Below the pieces are notes generated by a model, which was given only the letters and a program-made list of their open reading frames with translations, was not told the DNA's origin and did no database searches. From Ctenosaura bakeri (Eukaryota > Chordata > Lepidosauria > Squamata > Iguanidae): DNA of 64,000 nucleotides. Made by a program: the position numbers and the translations under genes. Of the stretch, positions 54,712 to 64,000 are shown piece after piece. Position 1 is the stretch's first letter; every line of letters begins with the position of its first letter. The stretch is from the NCBI GenBank assembly GCA_948474755.1, contig CAOLHI010000388.1, positions 744,001-808,000 of the forward strand. The letters are read 5' to 3'.

Positions 54712-55415
54712 TATACTGTTAAATTAACTTTGATTTATGGTGACCCTATGAATGAGGGACATCTAAAATCATCACTCATCAACTGCCCTGCTCCAGTTTT
54801 CCAAAATCAGGACTGTGGCTTCTTTGACTGAATCAATCAAGACCACTGTAGTCTGGTCTCCCTCTTTTCCTAATGTTTTCCATTTTAACAAGCATTATTG
54901 TCTTTTCCAGTGAGTCTCATCAACTCAAGATGTGTCCAAAATACAACAGCCTCAATCTAGTAATTTTTGCTCCTAGTAAGATTTCAGACTTGATTTCCTT
55001 TGAGACCCATTCTTTTTAGCAGTCTGTGGTATCTGTAGGTATCCAGAAAGCCAGTGTGGTCTCCAGAGAGCCAGTGTGATATAGTGGTTTGAGTGGCTAC
55101 AACTCTAGTTCAGTTTCCCACTTGGCCATGGAAACCACTGGATGACCTTGAGCATGTCATACACACCTAGCCTCCAGAAAACCTTGTATGATAGGATCGA
55201 CTTAGGGTTGCTGTAAGTCGGAAACAACTTGAAGGCACACAACAACACAGGCATCTGTAGGAGTCTTCTCCAGCCCCACATCTCAAATGAGTTGAATTTC
55301 TTCCTGTCAGCATTCTTCACTATCCATTTTTCATACTCTATACATAGAATGTGGAAATGCTATGGCCTGGATGAATTTCTCCTAAGGCTCAGCAAAATCT
55401 CCACTCCTGCAATTT
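54712..55415 (-). mobile_element. Bov-B (RTE) LINE fragment, split by a SINE
   Basis: The complement of this segment reads, in broken frames, through the RT C-terminal region. The clearest piece is NSFEMWGWRRLLQMP (55250-55310 minus), matching the DAFELWCWRRLL-type motif of Bov-B, preceded by KWIVKNADRKK. The nucleotide phrases AGCATTATTGTCTTTTCCAG and ACAGCCTCAATCTAGTAA are also typical. A SINE at 55040-55249 interrupts it. Confidence 0.75.
55040..55249 (+). mobile_element. Sauria-type SINE inserted in Bov-B LINE
   Basis: AGAGCCAGTGTGATATAGTG (A box), GGCCATGGAAACCACTGGAT, and tail AGGGTTGCTGTAAGTCGGAA with CTTGAAGGCACACAACAACA. A second partial head (GCCAGTGTGGTCTCCAGA) precedes it. The Bov-B sequence is duplicated around the unit: GGTATCTGTAGG (55028-55039) and GGCATCTGTAGG (55250-55261). 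The SINE tail is itself Bov-B-like, so this is the parasite inside a relative of its own mobiliser. Confidence 0.88.
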
Positions 55416-55810
55416 CCAAATCTGATAAGGCAGCAGGACCTTGCCCCTTCTCCTTCTCCATTCATGTGCCTTCTCTAGCAACACTCCCAGTGCTGACACA
55501 TTAAGAACTGAAATGCAAGCAGAGGGAGGCTGTGCATGGAGATTTCTACGTGCATAAGTTTCCATACAAGATGTTCCATCTGATATGGAAACATACACTT
55601 GTAAACATCCACTCATCTAACCTTCCTCAGTATGAGTACAGCATATTCAGTGCATGGGATGGGGAAGGAAAGTTGTATGATGGAGTCAAGTCAACAGAAC
55701 ATTTCTGCTGAAATTATGAAGGCACAGGATGTCCTTCACACAATTAATGTATTAAGGGATTATTTGTTTGGTCTTACATTTGAAGATGTTTCAGTATATG
55801 GGAAGAAATG

Positions 55811-56014
55811 AGAGCCAGAGCCATGTAGTAGTTTGAGCATTCCACGATAGCTCTGAAGATCAGGGTTCAAATCTCCACTCAGCCGTGGGAACCCACTCAG
55901 TGACCTTGGGCAAGTCACACTCTCTCAGCCTCAGGAGTAGACAAAAGCAAATACCTTCTGCACAAATTGTGCCAAGAAAACCCTGTGGCTTTAGGGTCAG
56001 AAATGACTTAATAC
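55811..56014 (+). mobile_element. Sauria-type SINE
   Basis: GAGCCAGAGCCATGTAGTAG, CAGGGTTCAAATCTCCACTC (B box), GGGAACCCACTCAGTGACCT, GGGCAAGTCACACTCTCTCA and the tail TTAGGGTCAGAAATGACTTA. Full-length but diverged. Confidence 0.85.
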
Positions 56015-56865
56015 AGGCCTGTTCAGGCATTTGGGCTGCAATTGGGGATTGAAAAGAAAAAAGGCTGCCCATGTCCTGTGCCAGCAACCAGTTGAGGTTT
56101 ATAACTCTCCGATTATCAGCAACCACAAGCAAAGTTTATAACAGTTTGTTAGCCAGCTACTGGTCATTCTTGCAGTCCGAGTCCATAGTACATTCAGAGT
56201 GACAGTCCAGTAGTGAAGTCTGTATACAAGGCAAGGGTCAAGGTTTCCAGAACATGAGCAAGGGATCTGAACATGAGGTGTGTTGCTTCCACAAGTGAGA
56301 TCAGTTGTCTGCAATGGTTTCTTCCCATCCTTTTACCCATCCCTTTGTATAGCTGGACAGCCTGCCCCAGCTGTTTGCCTAATTGATGTGTCCTTACTAT
56401 ATACTAGTAAATGCTCAGAGTCTCCTGGGCTATCCCTTTTTTCATCTATGCTGGCTGCCATAAGTATTGTCTCTGTTCATGTCTCTGTGTTGTGGCTGTT
56501 GGGAAGGGTCACGTCTGGGTCATGGGATGAGGGAATGACAGCACAGAGCAGTGATGCCCTCAGTGTCTCAGGAAGGGCATTTCTTCTACTTATATCTTCT
56601 TCAAAGTGAATCATCTGTATGATCAGAAAGCTTGCTTTGTCATGCAAAGAGTTCTTCTTTCATTAATATGAATGTGAGTTGAACCTCTCTTCAGTCCCCT
56701 TGATTGATATGTGGAAGCCAGGAATGGAATACGTGGGCCCTAGCATGCCAAAAGTTGTTGCAGTTGAGGCCATCAGGATCTGATGACAGAGGAACATTGG
56801 GAGGTGGGAGCCTGCTATCCACTGGGACATTATGGGGAGGGCCATCGTATCTGGACCAATGTCAT
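56015..56865. other. no recognisable feature
   Basis: No gene or repeat family recognised. Confidence 0.4.
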
Positions 56866-57740
56866 GGAATCATAGAGTTGGAATTGACTCCAAGGGCCAT
56901 CTAATCCAAGACTATTCTGTGCAAGAAAATACAGCTAAAGCATCCTCAAGAGATGGCTGTTCAACCAGTTAGAAGACCAACAATGAAGTAGAGTCCACCA
57001 TCCTGTAGGGCAGTATATTCCACTGTCAAAATGCTCTTAACATCAAGGAGTTCTTCCTAATGTTTAGGTGGAATCTCTTTTCTTTCCATTTGAATCCATT
57101 AATACAGGTTCTAGTTCCTATGGGAGCAGAAAACAAGCTTGCTCAGTATTTTACATGACACCCCTTTAGATGCTCAAAGATGGCTATTGTGTCACCTCTC
57201 AGCCTTCTCCAACCAAAACACATCTTGCACCCTAAGCACCTCTTAGGGTTTGGTTTCCCAAACTTTGGTCATCTTGCTTTCCCTTCTTGGGATTGTATTA
57301 ATTCATTTCTTGAATTTGTATCTTGCCCTTCTCCTGAGCTGGGATTTAAGGTGGCTTACAACAATTTTAAAAAGTTTGAGCTAAAACACGAGTTTACAAA
57401 TGTTAAAAAAAATGAAATAACAATGTATTTTTTAAAACAAATCATAATTAAAAGCAGTTAAAACATTCAAAACATATTTAAGTATTTATATATTTATTTA
57501 TATGTTCCTGGCCAGCTGGTCAATATCCTTCATGAACTGGGATGCCCAGCAAGGAATGCATATTGCAGATGAGCTCTGACCAAAACAGAAAATAGCAGTA
57601 CTATAATTTTTCTTGATCTGTTTACTTACTTTCCTGTTGATACAGCCTAGAACTGTGTTGCTTTTTTTTCATTGCCTCATCATCATTCCTGTTTAGCTTG
57701 TGGTCTACTAAGACCCCTAGGTCTTTTCCTCCAGTTTTGA
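56866..57740 (-). mobile_element. CR1 LINE, old, split by a LINE-tail fragment
   Basis: GGAATCATAGAGTTGGAATT at 56866 opens an antisense CR1 3' end which continues through AACATCAAGGAGTTCTTCCT and ACATCTTGCACCC to about 57295, then resumes at about 57506 (CCAGCTGGTCAATATCCTTC) and ends near 57740 (GTGGTCTACTAAGACCCCTA). Insertion 57300-57505 separates the halves. No usable RT frame. Confidence 0.82.
57300..57505 (-). mobile_element. L2-like LINE/SINE tail fragment in CR1
   Basis: TTGTATCTTGCCCTTCTCCT and GGGATTTAAGGTGGCTTACA are the antisense form of the 'GCCTTGAGTCCC..GGCGGGATATAAATA' LINE tail also seen at 19876 and 40385. It ends in TA-rich sequence (57470-57500). Target duplication is not clear. 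Confidence 0.5.
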
Positions 57741-58394
57741 ATTGAAGTGTAGACCCAGAGAGAGAATCTCCATCTCTGCAACACTGATATCTCAAAAGCA
57801 GTTTCTAGAGTGTACTTATGAGGCAGAGCATTAAGCCCATCTTTAAAAAGTGGCTATGTAAATAACGTAGAGGAATTGGGAATGAGCAGGAATATTCATG
57901 CTGGGTTGCTGTTGGTCGTAGGTGGAATGTCAGGCATGGAGAAGAAAACCAGAGTGTCAAGGGGAGATGAAGGTAGGGGGAGCTCTGTCTTCGCTGGATC
58001 ATTTTTTAGATGAAGCACCCATTTAATTCAACAGTCTGCAGCTAGTCCATGCACTGGTTACCCTCTTGACCTTACTATGCAGCTTGTGGCTCAGGGCCAT
58101 TCCAAGTCTCTAGTTTTTGTTGGCCATCTCCATGAGGGAGATGAAGATGTAATTCTCCAACTTTGGTGGACTTACCTTCAGGCAAGAAAAAAGGGCTCTG
58201 CAAATTGCCAGCTCAACTAATAGAGTGGTAACTTTTTACAAATTTGCACAACTTAATTGATTTGTTGTTGCAACTTGCCAAAACTCCCCAGGGAGTATTA
58301 ACTTAGTTGTCTTTCTCCTTCCCTCCCAGTTGTTGTGACACCAGGGTTCATCTTCTGCTTCGTTTTGCATCTACTTTCTGACTAGAAGGAAATA
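57741..58394. other. no recognisable feature
   Basis: No gene or repeat family recognised. Confidence 0.4.
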
Positions 58395-58862
58395 CTGTTG
58401 GCTCTCCACATTTGCTAGGGTTACGAGTGCAGGACTTCTGCAAAAGTGGAAAACCCACAAATATCAAAAAGTGTGTGTGTGTGTGTCTACGGGAAGGGGC
58501 TAAGGCATGGTGAGGGGAACAGGCACCCAGGTCCAAACCAGGTGAGGGAAAGGAGAGGGAAAGGAGATGGGTCGGCATAGTGGCCCTATACCTCCTCTCT
58601 CTCACCCACTCCTTCCTTGGGTGTGAGGGGGCATTGGGAGAGGGGTTGTGGGGCTGAGAAATTAGGCTGCAATCCATTCAGTGGCTGGTGAAAGAGGAGG
58701 ACCAGAGATGAGTTTTTAAAGGGCTGCACAGCCTGATCTCAGCCACTGAGAGGGAAGGTTCCCCTGAAAAAGAAATGCTTGCGGTGTGGGGGCAGGAGTT
58801 GGAGAAATGTGCACATAATCAAATCCATGAAAGTCAAACCTATATATATAGAGGGCCAACTG
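58395..58862 (+). mobile_element. Tigger-like (pogo) MITE, TA duplication
   Basis: The left end CTGTTGGCTCTCCACATTTG and right end ATATAGAGGGCCAACTG are inverted repeats of the CAGTTGGCCCTC type used by Tigger/MER2-like pogo elements. TA flanks both sides (58393-58394, 58863-58864). The subterminal GTGGAAAACCCACAAATATC is also typical. The interior has a (TG)n run at 58470-58487 and no transposase. Confidence 0.75.
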
Positions 58863-59058
58863 TATACTGGAAAAATGTTCTTTATCTTATCTCCCTAGGT
58901 AGGTGAGAAGGAATAATTTCCTCATTTCATCTCAATCTGGGAACAGACTCCTTTAGCTAGGGTTTCTGTCTTAATTTCAAAAGTGGAAAAATATAGTCTC
59001 TCCCTGGAGCTGCACATGTGGGTGTTTGGATGACAAGCTGTGATCAATTGTAGCTGAT

Positions 59059-59230
59059 TTGTTGTTGTTATATGCCTTTAAGTCATTTCCAACTTATGAT
59101 GGCCCTCACAGGTTTTTCTTGGCAAGTCTCTGAGATTGACTTGCCAAGGTTACCCAATGGGTTTCCATGGTTGAGTGGAGATTCAAACTCTGGTATCCAG
59201 AGCAATGCTCAAGCCACTGCGCCACACTTT
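59059..59230 (-). mobile_element. Sauria-type SINE, antisense
   Basis: TTTGTTGTTGTTATATGCCT, AAGTCATTTCCAACTTATGA, GGTTACCCAATGGGTTTCCA, GATTCAAACTCTGGTATCC (B-box complement) and AAGCCACTGCGCCACAC (A-box complement). Confidence 0.85.
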
Positions 59231-60513
59231 ACCTAATACGTAATGCCTAACACTTAGAGACATCACCTTGGCCTCAGGTTTATGCCCAGAAATCTCAGGC
59301 CCTTAACAATTCTGAACGGTCAACCCTAAAATTATGTCATGGACGATGCTAGCAATTTACACTGTTCCCTGACTGCAGATACATTCAATATTTACACATC
59401 TATTTTTATTTACACGTTGTGTTCTGGCTAATAGAAAAAACACACTTCAGCCAAGTAGAACAGTGCTATGATAATAACCCAATGACATCTCATGGCACCT
59501 TTAAACATTTAAAAACTCTGAGCTGATATCACAGAAGATAACTGAGTTGCATTGTTTTTCTTACCGTGGAATACTGTTTTCTGTTACTGAATCACTTTCA
59601 TGAGATTAGAAAGCTATAGACAAGGGCTGGATTCCCCTCTCTTCCTTTATCTTTTTCACACATAGATGCACAAAAAGACGTCAGGTTGGAGCCATAATTT
59701 ATTACCATGAAAACTTGGAACGTACAAAACAAACCTGACACTTACTCACTTCAGATACTGTTGTTTCATGGGGGAAAAGACAGGAGATTAAGAAAACACA
59801 ATTGATACAGGCAAATAAAACCCATATTTTACCTTTGTGTTTCTTGACTTTGAGGCTGCAATGCACCATGGGCTGAAACTCAGAGGGTTCCCATTTGATT
59901 TATTCTTGTTTTAAGCAAGCCTCACTGTTTTTCAATTCGTCGCACAATTCCTGGCCTAAGAAAGTCTAGTCGAGGGGAAGGAAAGTCATTATAATGTACA
60001 GTGGAGAGCTATCCATCGCTTGTCGCTTAGTAATAGGGATGACACCTTAGGAGGGTGTCAGAATGGCATTTTTGTTTGAGAATATTTCTTTTTATTATTA
60101 TTCATTGGCATGCCAGTCACTATGGGGAAACAATGTCAAGGTTGATCTTTTCTTATGTCAGCTTTCTATTTCCTGTTCCATGTTTGTTCTAGTTTTCTTT
60201 TTCTTTTTCTTTCTTTCATGATAAATGACTAGACTAGGGACACACACTTATGCAATTGGTAAGAAAAAATCAACCACTTGTGCAAGGATCTGAACACTAG
60301 CATAGTGCCACAATCAAATTCTGACTTTGGACTGCAGTTCTCACAATGCTCTGGCCAGTGTGTTCAAACATCTACTCCCCTTTATCCAAGTGCCCAGGAT
60401 CAGGTACCAAAACTTACTCCTACACAGAAGGGGCTGATTCTGAGATCATTCTCCTTGCGTATTGGAGCTATATGTCAAGAGTGGTATCAAAAAAAGAACC
60501 TAGAATATCCATA
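59231..60513. other. mostly repeat-free, candidate conserved noncoding DNA
   Basis: From about 59460 to 60100 no repeats are seen. The sequence is high-complexity and AT-rich (GGAGCCATAATTTATTACCA, CACAATTGATACAGGC). It may include conserved elements. Pyrimidine-rich sequence occurs at 60190-60220. No exon recognised. Confidence 0.3.
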
Positions 60514-60658
60514 GGGTTGTCAGATTTCATAAGGAACTGTGGTCCTGTGCCTTTAATGGTTGTGTAGAAAAGGGTGGGTTGTCACATAGGCAACAACTGC
60601 TGAAATCTCCCCCTCAGCACAACTTTAAAGGTGCAGGATCCTTGGCCCTGTGACAACC
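60514..60658. mobile_element. short palindromic MITE, GGTTGTCA ends
   Basis: GGGTTGTCAGATTTC and the complement of GCCCTGTGACAACC are inverted ends; CTGTGCCTTTAATGGTTGTG pairs with CACAACTTTAAAGGTGCAGG. The flanks ATA and TTA agree at 2 of 3. A relative lies at 44019-44124. Confidence 0.6.
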
Positions 60659-60742
60659 TTACCCCCATTTCAATTTATTAGCCACAGCGGAAAATATAAG
60701 ATGCCTCGCTGAAAAGGTCTAATACAGAATACACTCCAGCTA

Positions 60743-61198
60743 GGTCCTTTCCACACATGGGGTGTGAATCGGGCAGAAATGGGACTCACCGGATTTTTCC
60801 TCCATCCGGGCAAGTCCATCACGAAGAGCAGCAGTGCGAGTCCCTCGCTCCACAGTTCTCCGTGTCCAAAATGGCAGCTCCTGGTTGGTGGAGGCTCTCC
60901 ACCAATCGGAGAAGCTCACCAGCCAAAAGCCCACCCCCGGAAGATCTGCAGGCACGCACTTGCGCACGCCTGCAAATCTGCTCCGGAGCACGGTGACGGA
61001 CTCGCGTGCTCCATGCTTTTTAAAAACCTCTAAAAAGAGGTTTTTAAAAACCATGCTGCACGACCAGTTCTGGTTGTGCAGAACTGGACTGGGGTATGGA
61101 ACTACAAAAAGTTGTCCGCCCCAGTCCACTCTACGGTGTAGGAGACCTCCGTTGGAGGTCGATCTACACCATTTTAAAAGCCTGGTGCAGAAATGGCC
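60743..61198. mobile_element. MITE, family C
   Basis: GGTCCTTTCCACACATGGGG and the complement of CCTGGTGCAGAAATGGCC are inverted ends, with CTA and TTA flanks (60740-60742, 61199-61201), a 2-of-3 match. The 456-bp CpG-rich body contains an exact palindrome around TTTTTAAAAACCTCTAAAAA (61017 onward). Ends and duplication length link it to families A, B and D. Open frames on both strands are not credible genes. Confidence 0.7.
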
Positions 61199-61904
61199 TT
61201 AGTTTGGCAGGAAGAATTCCCATTGAACACTGTCATCCTGAGTTTTTTAAAGCTGCTTTTAAAACGTCCAAGTTTCTCTCCTTCTCTGCCTCCCATTTTA
61301 CCCCTTTGTCTTCAACATATTTCAAATGCTGCAAACTGAGTTCAAAGTACAAAAGTAGTTTCCATTCAATTAACTTCCCCTTCCCAGTAGGCTCAGGCAA
61401 AAGCAAACTGCAGCAGCCTCCTCCTAGCTTATCTGTTGTTTCATGTCAATAACTTTTGCTGTTTTCACTCTGATGTTGCTTGGTCACATTTGTCCCAGTT
61501 GTCACCTGTGAAACTGTGGAAGGTGCAGAATAAAAGTTTTGTGTGTTCTCTCAGTAATAATTTTTGCTGTCTTTTTATCTGGCCATAGTCTGTTAACCAC
61601 CCCCTTGAACTTGCATAACCACATATTTCACTATTTTCATCTATGAAATCTTAGAGAGTATGATATATGCTGGCATCATATTATGTCAATTTGAGGGGTG
61701 GGGGGGTTGTACCAAAAAATGACTTTCATTGACTAATGATTGATGAAGGTCACATTTGTAATGTTTACTCAGATACAAAAGAGTTTTCTACCTTTTTATC
61801 TCTCTTTCTAAACAAATATGGTCTTCCAAAGTAACTCTTGCCTACCTAACATAGACACAAGACTTCTTTTTAAGGATCATAAATCCCAATGGGAGAAACT
61901 AAGT
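61199..61904. other. no recognisable feature
   Basis: No gene or repeat family recognised. 61255-61450 resembles 63120-63290 in short words (CTGCCTCCCATTTT; GCAGCCTCCTCCTAGCTT versus GCAGCCTCTCCTAGCTTG), so part may be a dispersed repeat. Confidence 0.4.
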
Positions 61905-62440
61905 GCATGTTACCACTCTATTCTGCTTTGGTCAGACCCCACCTGGAATACTGTGTCCTGTTCTGGGCACCACAGTTCAGGAAGGATATTGCCAAGCTAG
62001 AATGTGTCTAGAGGAGAGCAACCAAAATGATAGAAGACGAGGAAACCAGGCCCTATAAGGAGTGGCTTAGGGAGCTGGAGAAGAGAAAGTTAAGAGGCGA
62101 CATGATAGCTATGTTTAAATATTTGAAGGGATGTCATATGGAGGATGGAAGAAGCCAGTTTTCTGCTGCTTCAGAGACTAAGACATGGAGCAATGGCTTC
62201 AAATTTCAGGAAAAGAGATTCCATCTAAACATTAGGAAGAACTTACTTATGGTAAGAGCAGTTCAACAGTGGAATACCCTTCCTCAGAATGTGGTGGAGT
62301 CTTCTTCTTTGGAGGTTTCAAGCAGAGGCTGGATGTCCATCTGTCAGGAATGCTTTGGTGGTGTATTCTTGCATAGAAAGGGGTTGGACTCGATGGCCCT
62401 CGTGGCCTCTTCCAACTCTGTGATTCTCTGTCTAAGAGAC
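61905..62440 (+). mobile_element. CR1 LINE 3' end, fairly young
   Basis: TCTATTCTGCTTTGGTCAGA opens late RT sequence, continuing through the ORF2 end and 3' UTR to TTCCAACTCTGTGATTCTCT. Plus-strand codons from 62042 keep KRKLRGDMIAMFKYLKGCHM and RFHLNIRKNLLMVRAVQQWN with few breaks. It is a C-terminal fragment lacking the RT active site. Confidence 0.9.
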
Positions 62441-63436
62441 ATTTATTATTGTTTTTTGCCTATCACAGATCCTCATTTGACTCATTTTCTGTGGCTTTGT
62501 TCCGTTTTTTTTTTTTTTTTTTCAAATGATCACACTTAAATCTTATTTCTGGTCCCAGTTATTATTTTGCATCCGCGGTGACGCATTGTATTATGGATGC
62601 TAAAAGGACATCTGGACTGCTGGAAAACATTATTAAATAAGCCATTATACAGACAAACCAGCCAGTGCTGAATACAGGGGAATTTTACTCTGCTCCAGCC
62701 TAAATAAGATTTTCTTTCTTGATGAGCTGAGTGTCAGTCCTTGCAAACCTTGTCAGAGCTCTGCAGGACGCAGAAAGGGGTGGGGGAACTAGGATCCACC
62801 TTCAGCACATTTTCAGTTCAGCTGGAAACCAGATACATGTGTCTTGGATGATGGAAAGCCGCCTTGCGTGCTAGCAACCATGTCATGCAGGCAAAGCAAT
62901 CAAGAGGTGAAAAACAGGATGGATTTAGCTCTGGGATGCTAAACAAATTCTTATATGACTAGAGGCAGTGAGAGACAGAAATGGTGTCTGGGGGTGATGG
63001 TGATGATGGCATCCCCTCTAAATATCTTGATTCAGCAAGGGCAGTCTTGATTAGTCCTTTGTCACCCCACATTTTCAGCTGCTTTTAACATGTGCTTGCT
63101 TCTCTCTTTTCCTCCCGCTCTCTCAATTTTTTCTCAGATGGCTTCAATTGCCAAAACTGAGTTCAAGATGGAACATAATGTGTATTCAGTGAACTCAGCA
63201 GGGAAAGAGGATGAAATCTTGCTCTTCCCTGAATGCTCAGGCCAAAGCAACTTGCTGCAGCCTCTCCTAGCTTGTGTCTTCCTCCTCATTAGTAACTTTT
63301 GCCATTCCGACCACCCTCCGCAGTTCCTTGACCAAATATGTCCCAGTTTTCATCAGTGTGATGCTAGAGAGAGTATGATAAAGGTGGTGGTGATGAGGAT
63401 TGTGGGGAGAGGCATGGCTACTTTTCTTTTCACTTG
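62441..63436. other. mostly repeat-free
   Basis: T tract at 62505-62521. 62540-62960 is high-complexity and free of recognised repeats, a weak candidate for conserved noncoding DNA. No exon recognised. Confidence 0.3.
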
Positions 63437-63616
63437 GGCCATGTCCACACTAGACAATTATAGTTCTATGATTCCACTTTCAACATCCTATGGAATCCTG
63501 GGGTTTGCATTTTCGGGAGGGGCAGGCCAGCCTCTCCCAAAACTGCAAACCCCAGGATTCCATAGGATGTTGAAAGTGGAATCATAGCACTATAACAGTC
63601 TAGTGCGGAAATGGCT
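63437..63616. mobile_element. palindromic MITE, family D
   Basis: GGCCATGTCCACACTAGACA pairs with TCTAGTGCGGAAATGGCT, and TTCCACTTTCAACATCCTAT with ATAGGATGTTGAAAGTGGAA. The centre GGGAGGGGCAGGCCAGCCTCTCC is a worn palindrome. The flanks TTG and TTA agree at 2 of 3. Confidence 0.82.
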
Positions 63617-64000
63617 TTAGACTGGAGAGGGGAGCTGCCTTCCCGGTCTCTCTGTAGCACCCTGCCACCCTTTAGCACTCTTATTCCATCTTGCCCTCCT
63701 CTTTGAATCCACCACCTTAGCAGAAGAGTACTAAAGCCCTTCTGATCTTATTGAGAAGGCTTTGAATATCTGTGGTAGTATATCTCTATACCATTCCAAA
63801 TGAAGAAAAGTATTCCACTTATAATCAGAAATTATAAAAACAGAATGCTGTCTTTATTGAAATAACAAGCAGGGAAAAGGTATTGGGGTTCATAAGTATA
63901 TACAGGCAAACTAGAATTTCCAAAACATCTAATTAAATTCCTCAGCTCAACTCAGTATTCAGGTATAAGGTTTTCTAACCCACCCAGACCTTTGGTTGCC
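63617..64000. other. no recognisable feature
   Basis: No gene or repeat family recognised up to the end of the window. Confidence 0.4.

Noticed and set aside
1..64000. CRISPR arrays, bacterial operons or prokaryotic regulatory sites
   Set aside because: No regularly spaced repeats or prokaryotic gene organisation; the content is vertebrate repeat DNA.

Overview
This is repeat-rich, AT-leaning vertebrate intergenic or intronic DNA, most likely from a squamate reptile. I reach this from the repeats: truncated CR1 LINEs with the octamer-type 3' end, tRNA-headed SINEs with Bov-B-like tails (Sauria-SINE type), SINEs with a 5S-rRNA head, a Bov-B/RTE LINE fragment, a short L1 3' end, Tigger-like MITEs and a SPIN-type hAT element. 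The combination fits lizards and snakes; the genus cannot be read from the sequence. I found no convincing host exon, tRNA, rRNA or other functional RNA gene. The only protein signal is decayed reverse transcriptase (CR1, Bov-B).

Layout. 0-6 kb: old CR1 pieces and foldback repeats, with a GC-rich MITE inside a CR1. 7-9.2 kb: an LTR fragment, then a SPIN-type hAT element (8134-9188) with a perfect 8-bp target duplication and about 860 bp of GC-rich cargo. 11.7-15 kb: a cluster of GC-rich MITEs, a SINE and an LTR. 16.4-20.6 kb: two solo LTRs with 4-bp target duplications and multi-level nests (SINE and MITE in CR1; SINE in LTR in CR1). 21-25.9 kb: an element built of degenerate GACTTG repeats, more MITEs and a Tigger-like MITE. 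26.3-28.9 kb: a 5S-headed SINE split by an L1, then two CR1 copies in the same orientation, one with a long C-terminal RT reading frame. 32-38.5 kb: a CR1 split by a MITE, and several palindromic MITEs, one split by a small hAT. 38.5-51 kb: the least repetitive part, with candidate conserved noncoding stretches. 51-64 kb: a third-family LTR copy, a Bov-B LINE with a SINE inside, CR1 copies, a second Tigger-like MITE and further MITEs.

The best candidate for something undescribed is a set of non-autonomous DNA transposons (called families A to D here). Their ends resemble GGCC(C)TTTYYRCA and 3-bp target duplications can be read at most copies. That is the pattern of PIF/Harbinger-type transposition, but no transposase is present to confirm it. 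Family A copies are about 410-520 bp, visibly CpG-dense, share an internal TTTTCGGCTT..AAGCCGAAAA hairpin, and carry an extra inverted copy of the terminal sequence at one end only, forming a terminal hairpin. The nested insertions let the relative ages of families be ordered directly from the sequence.
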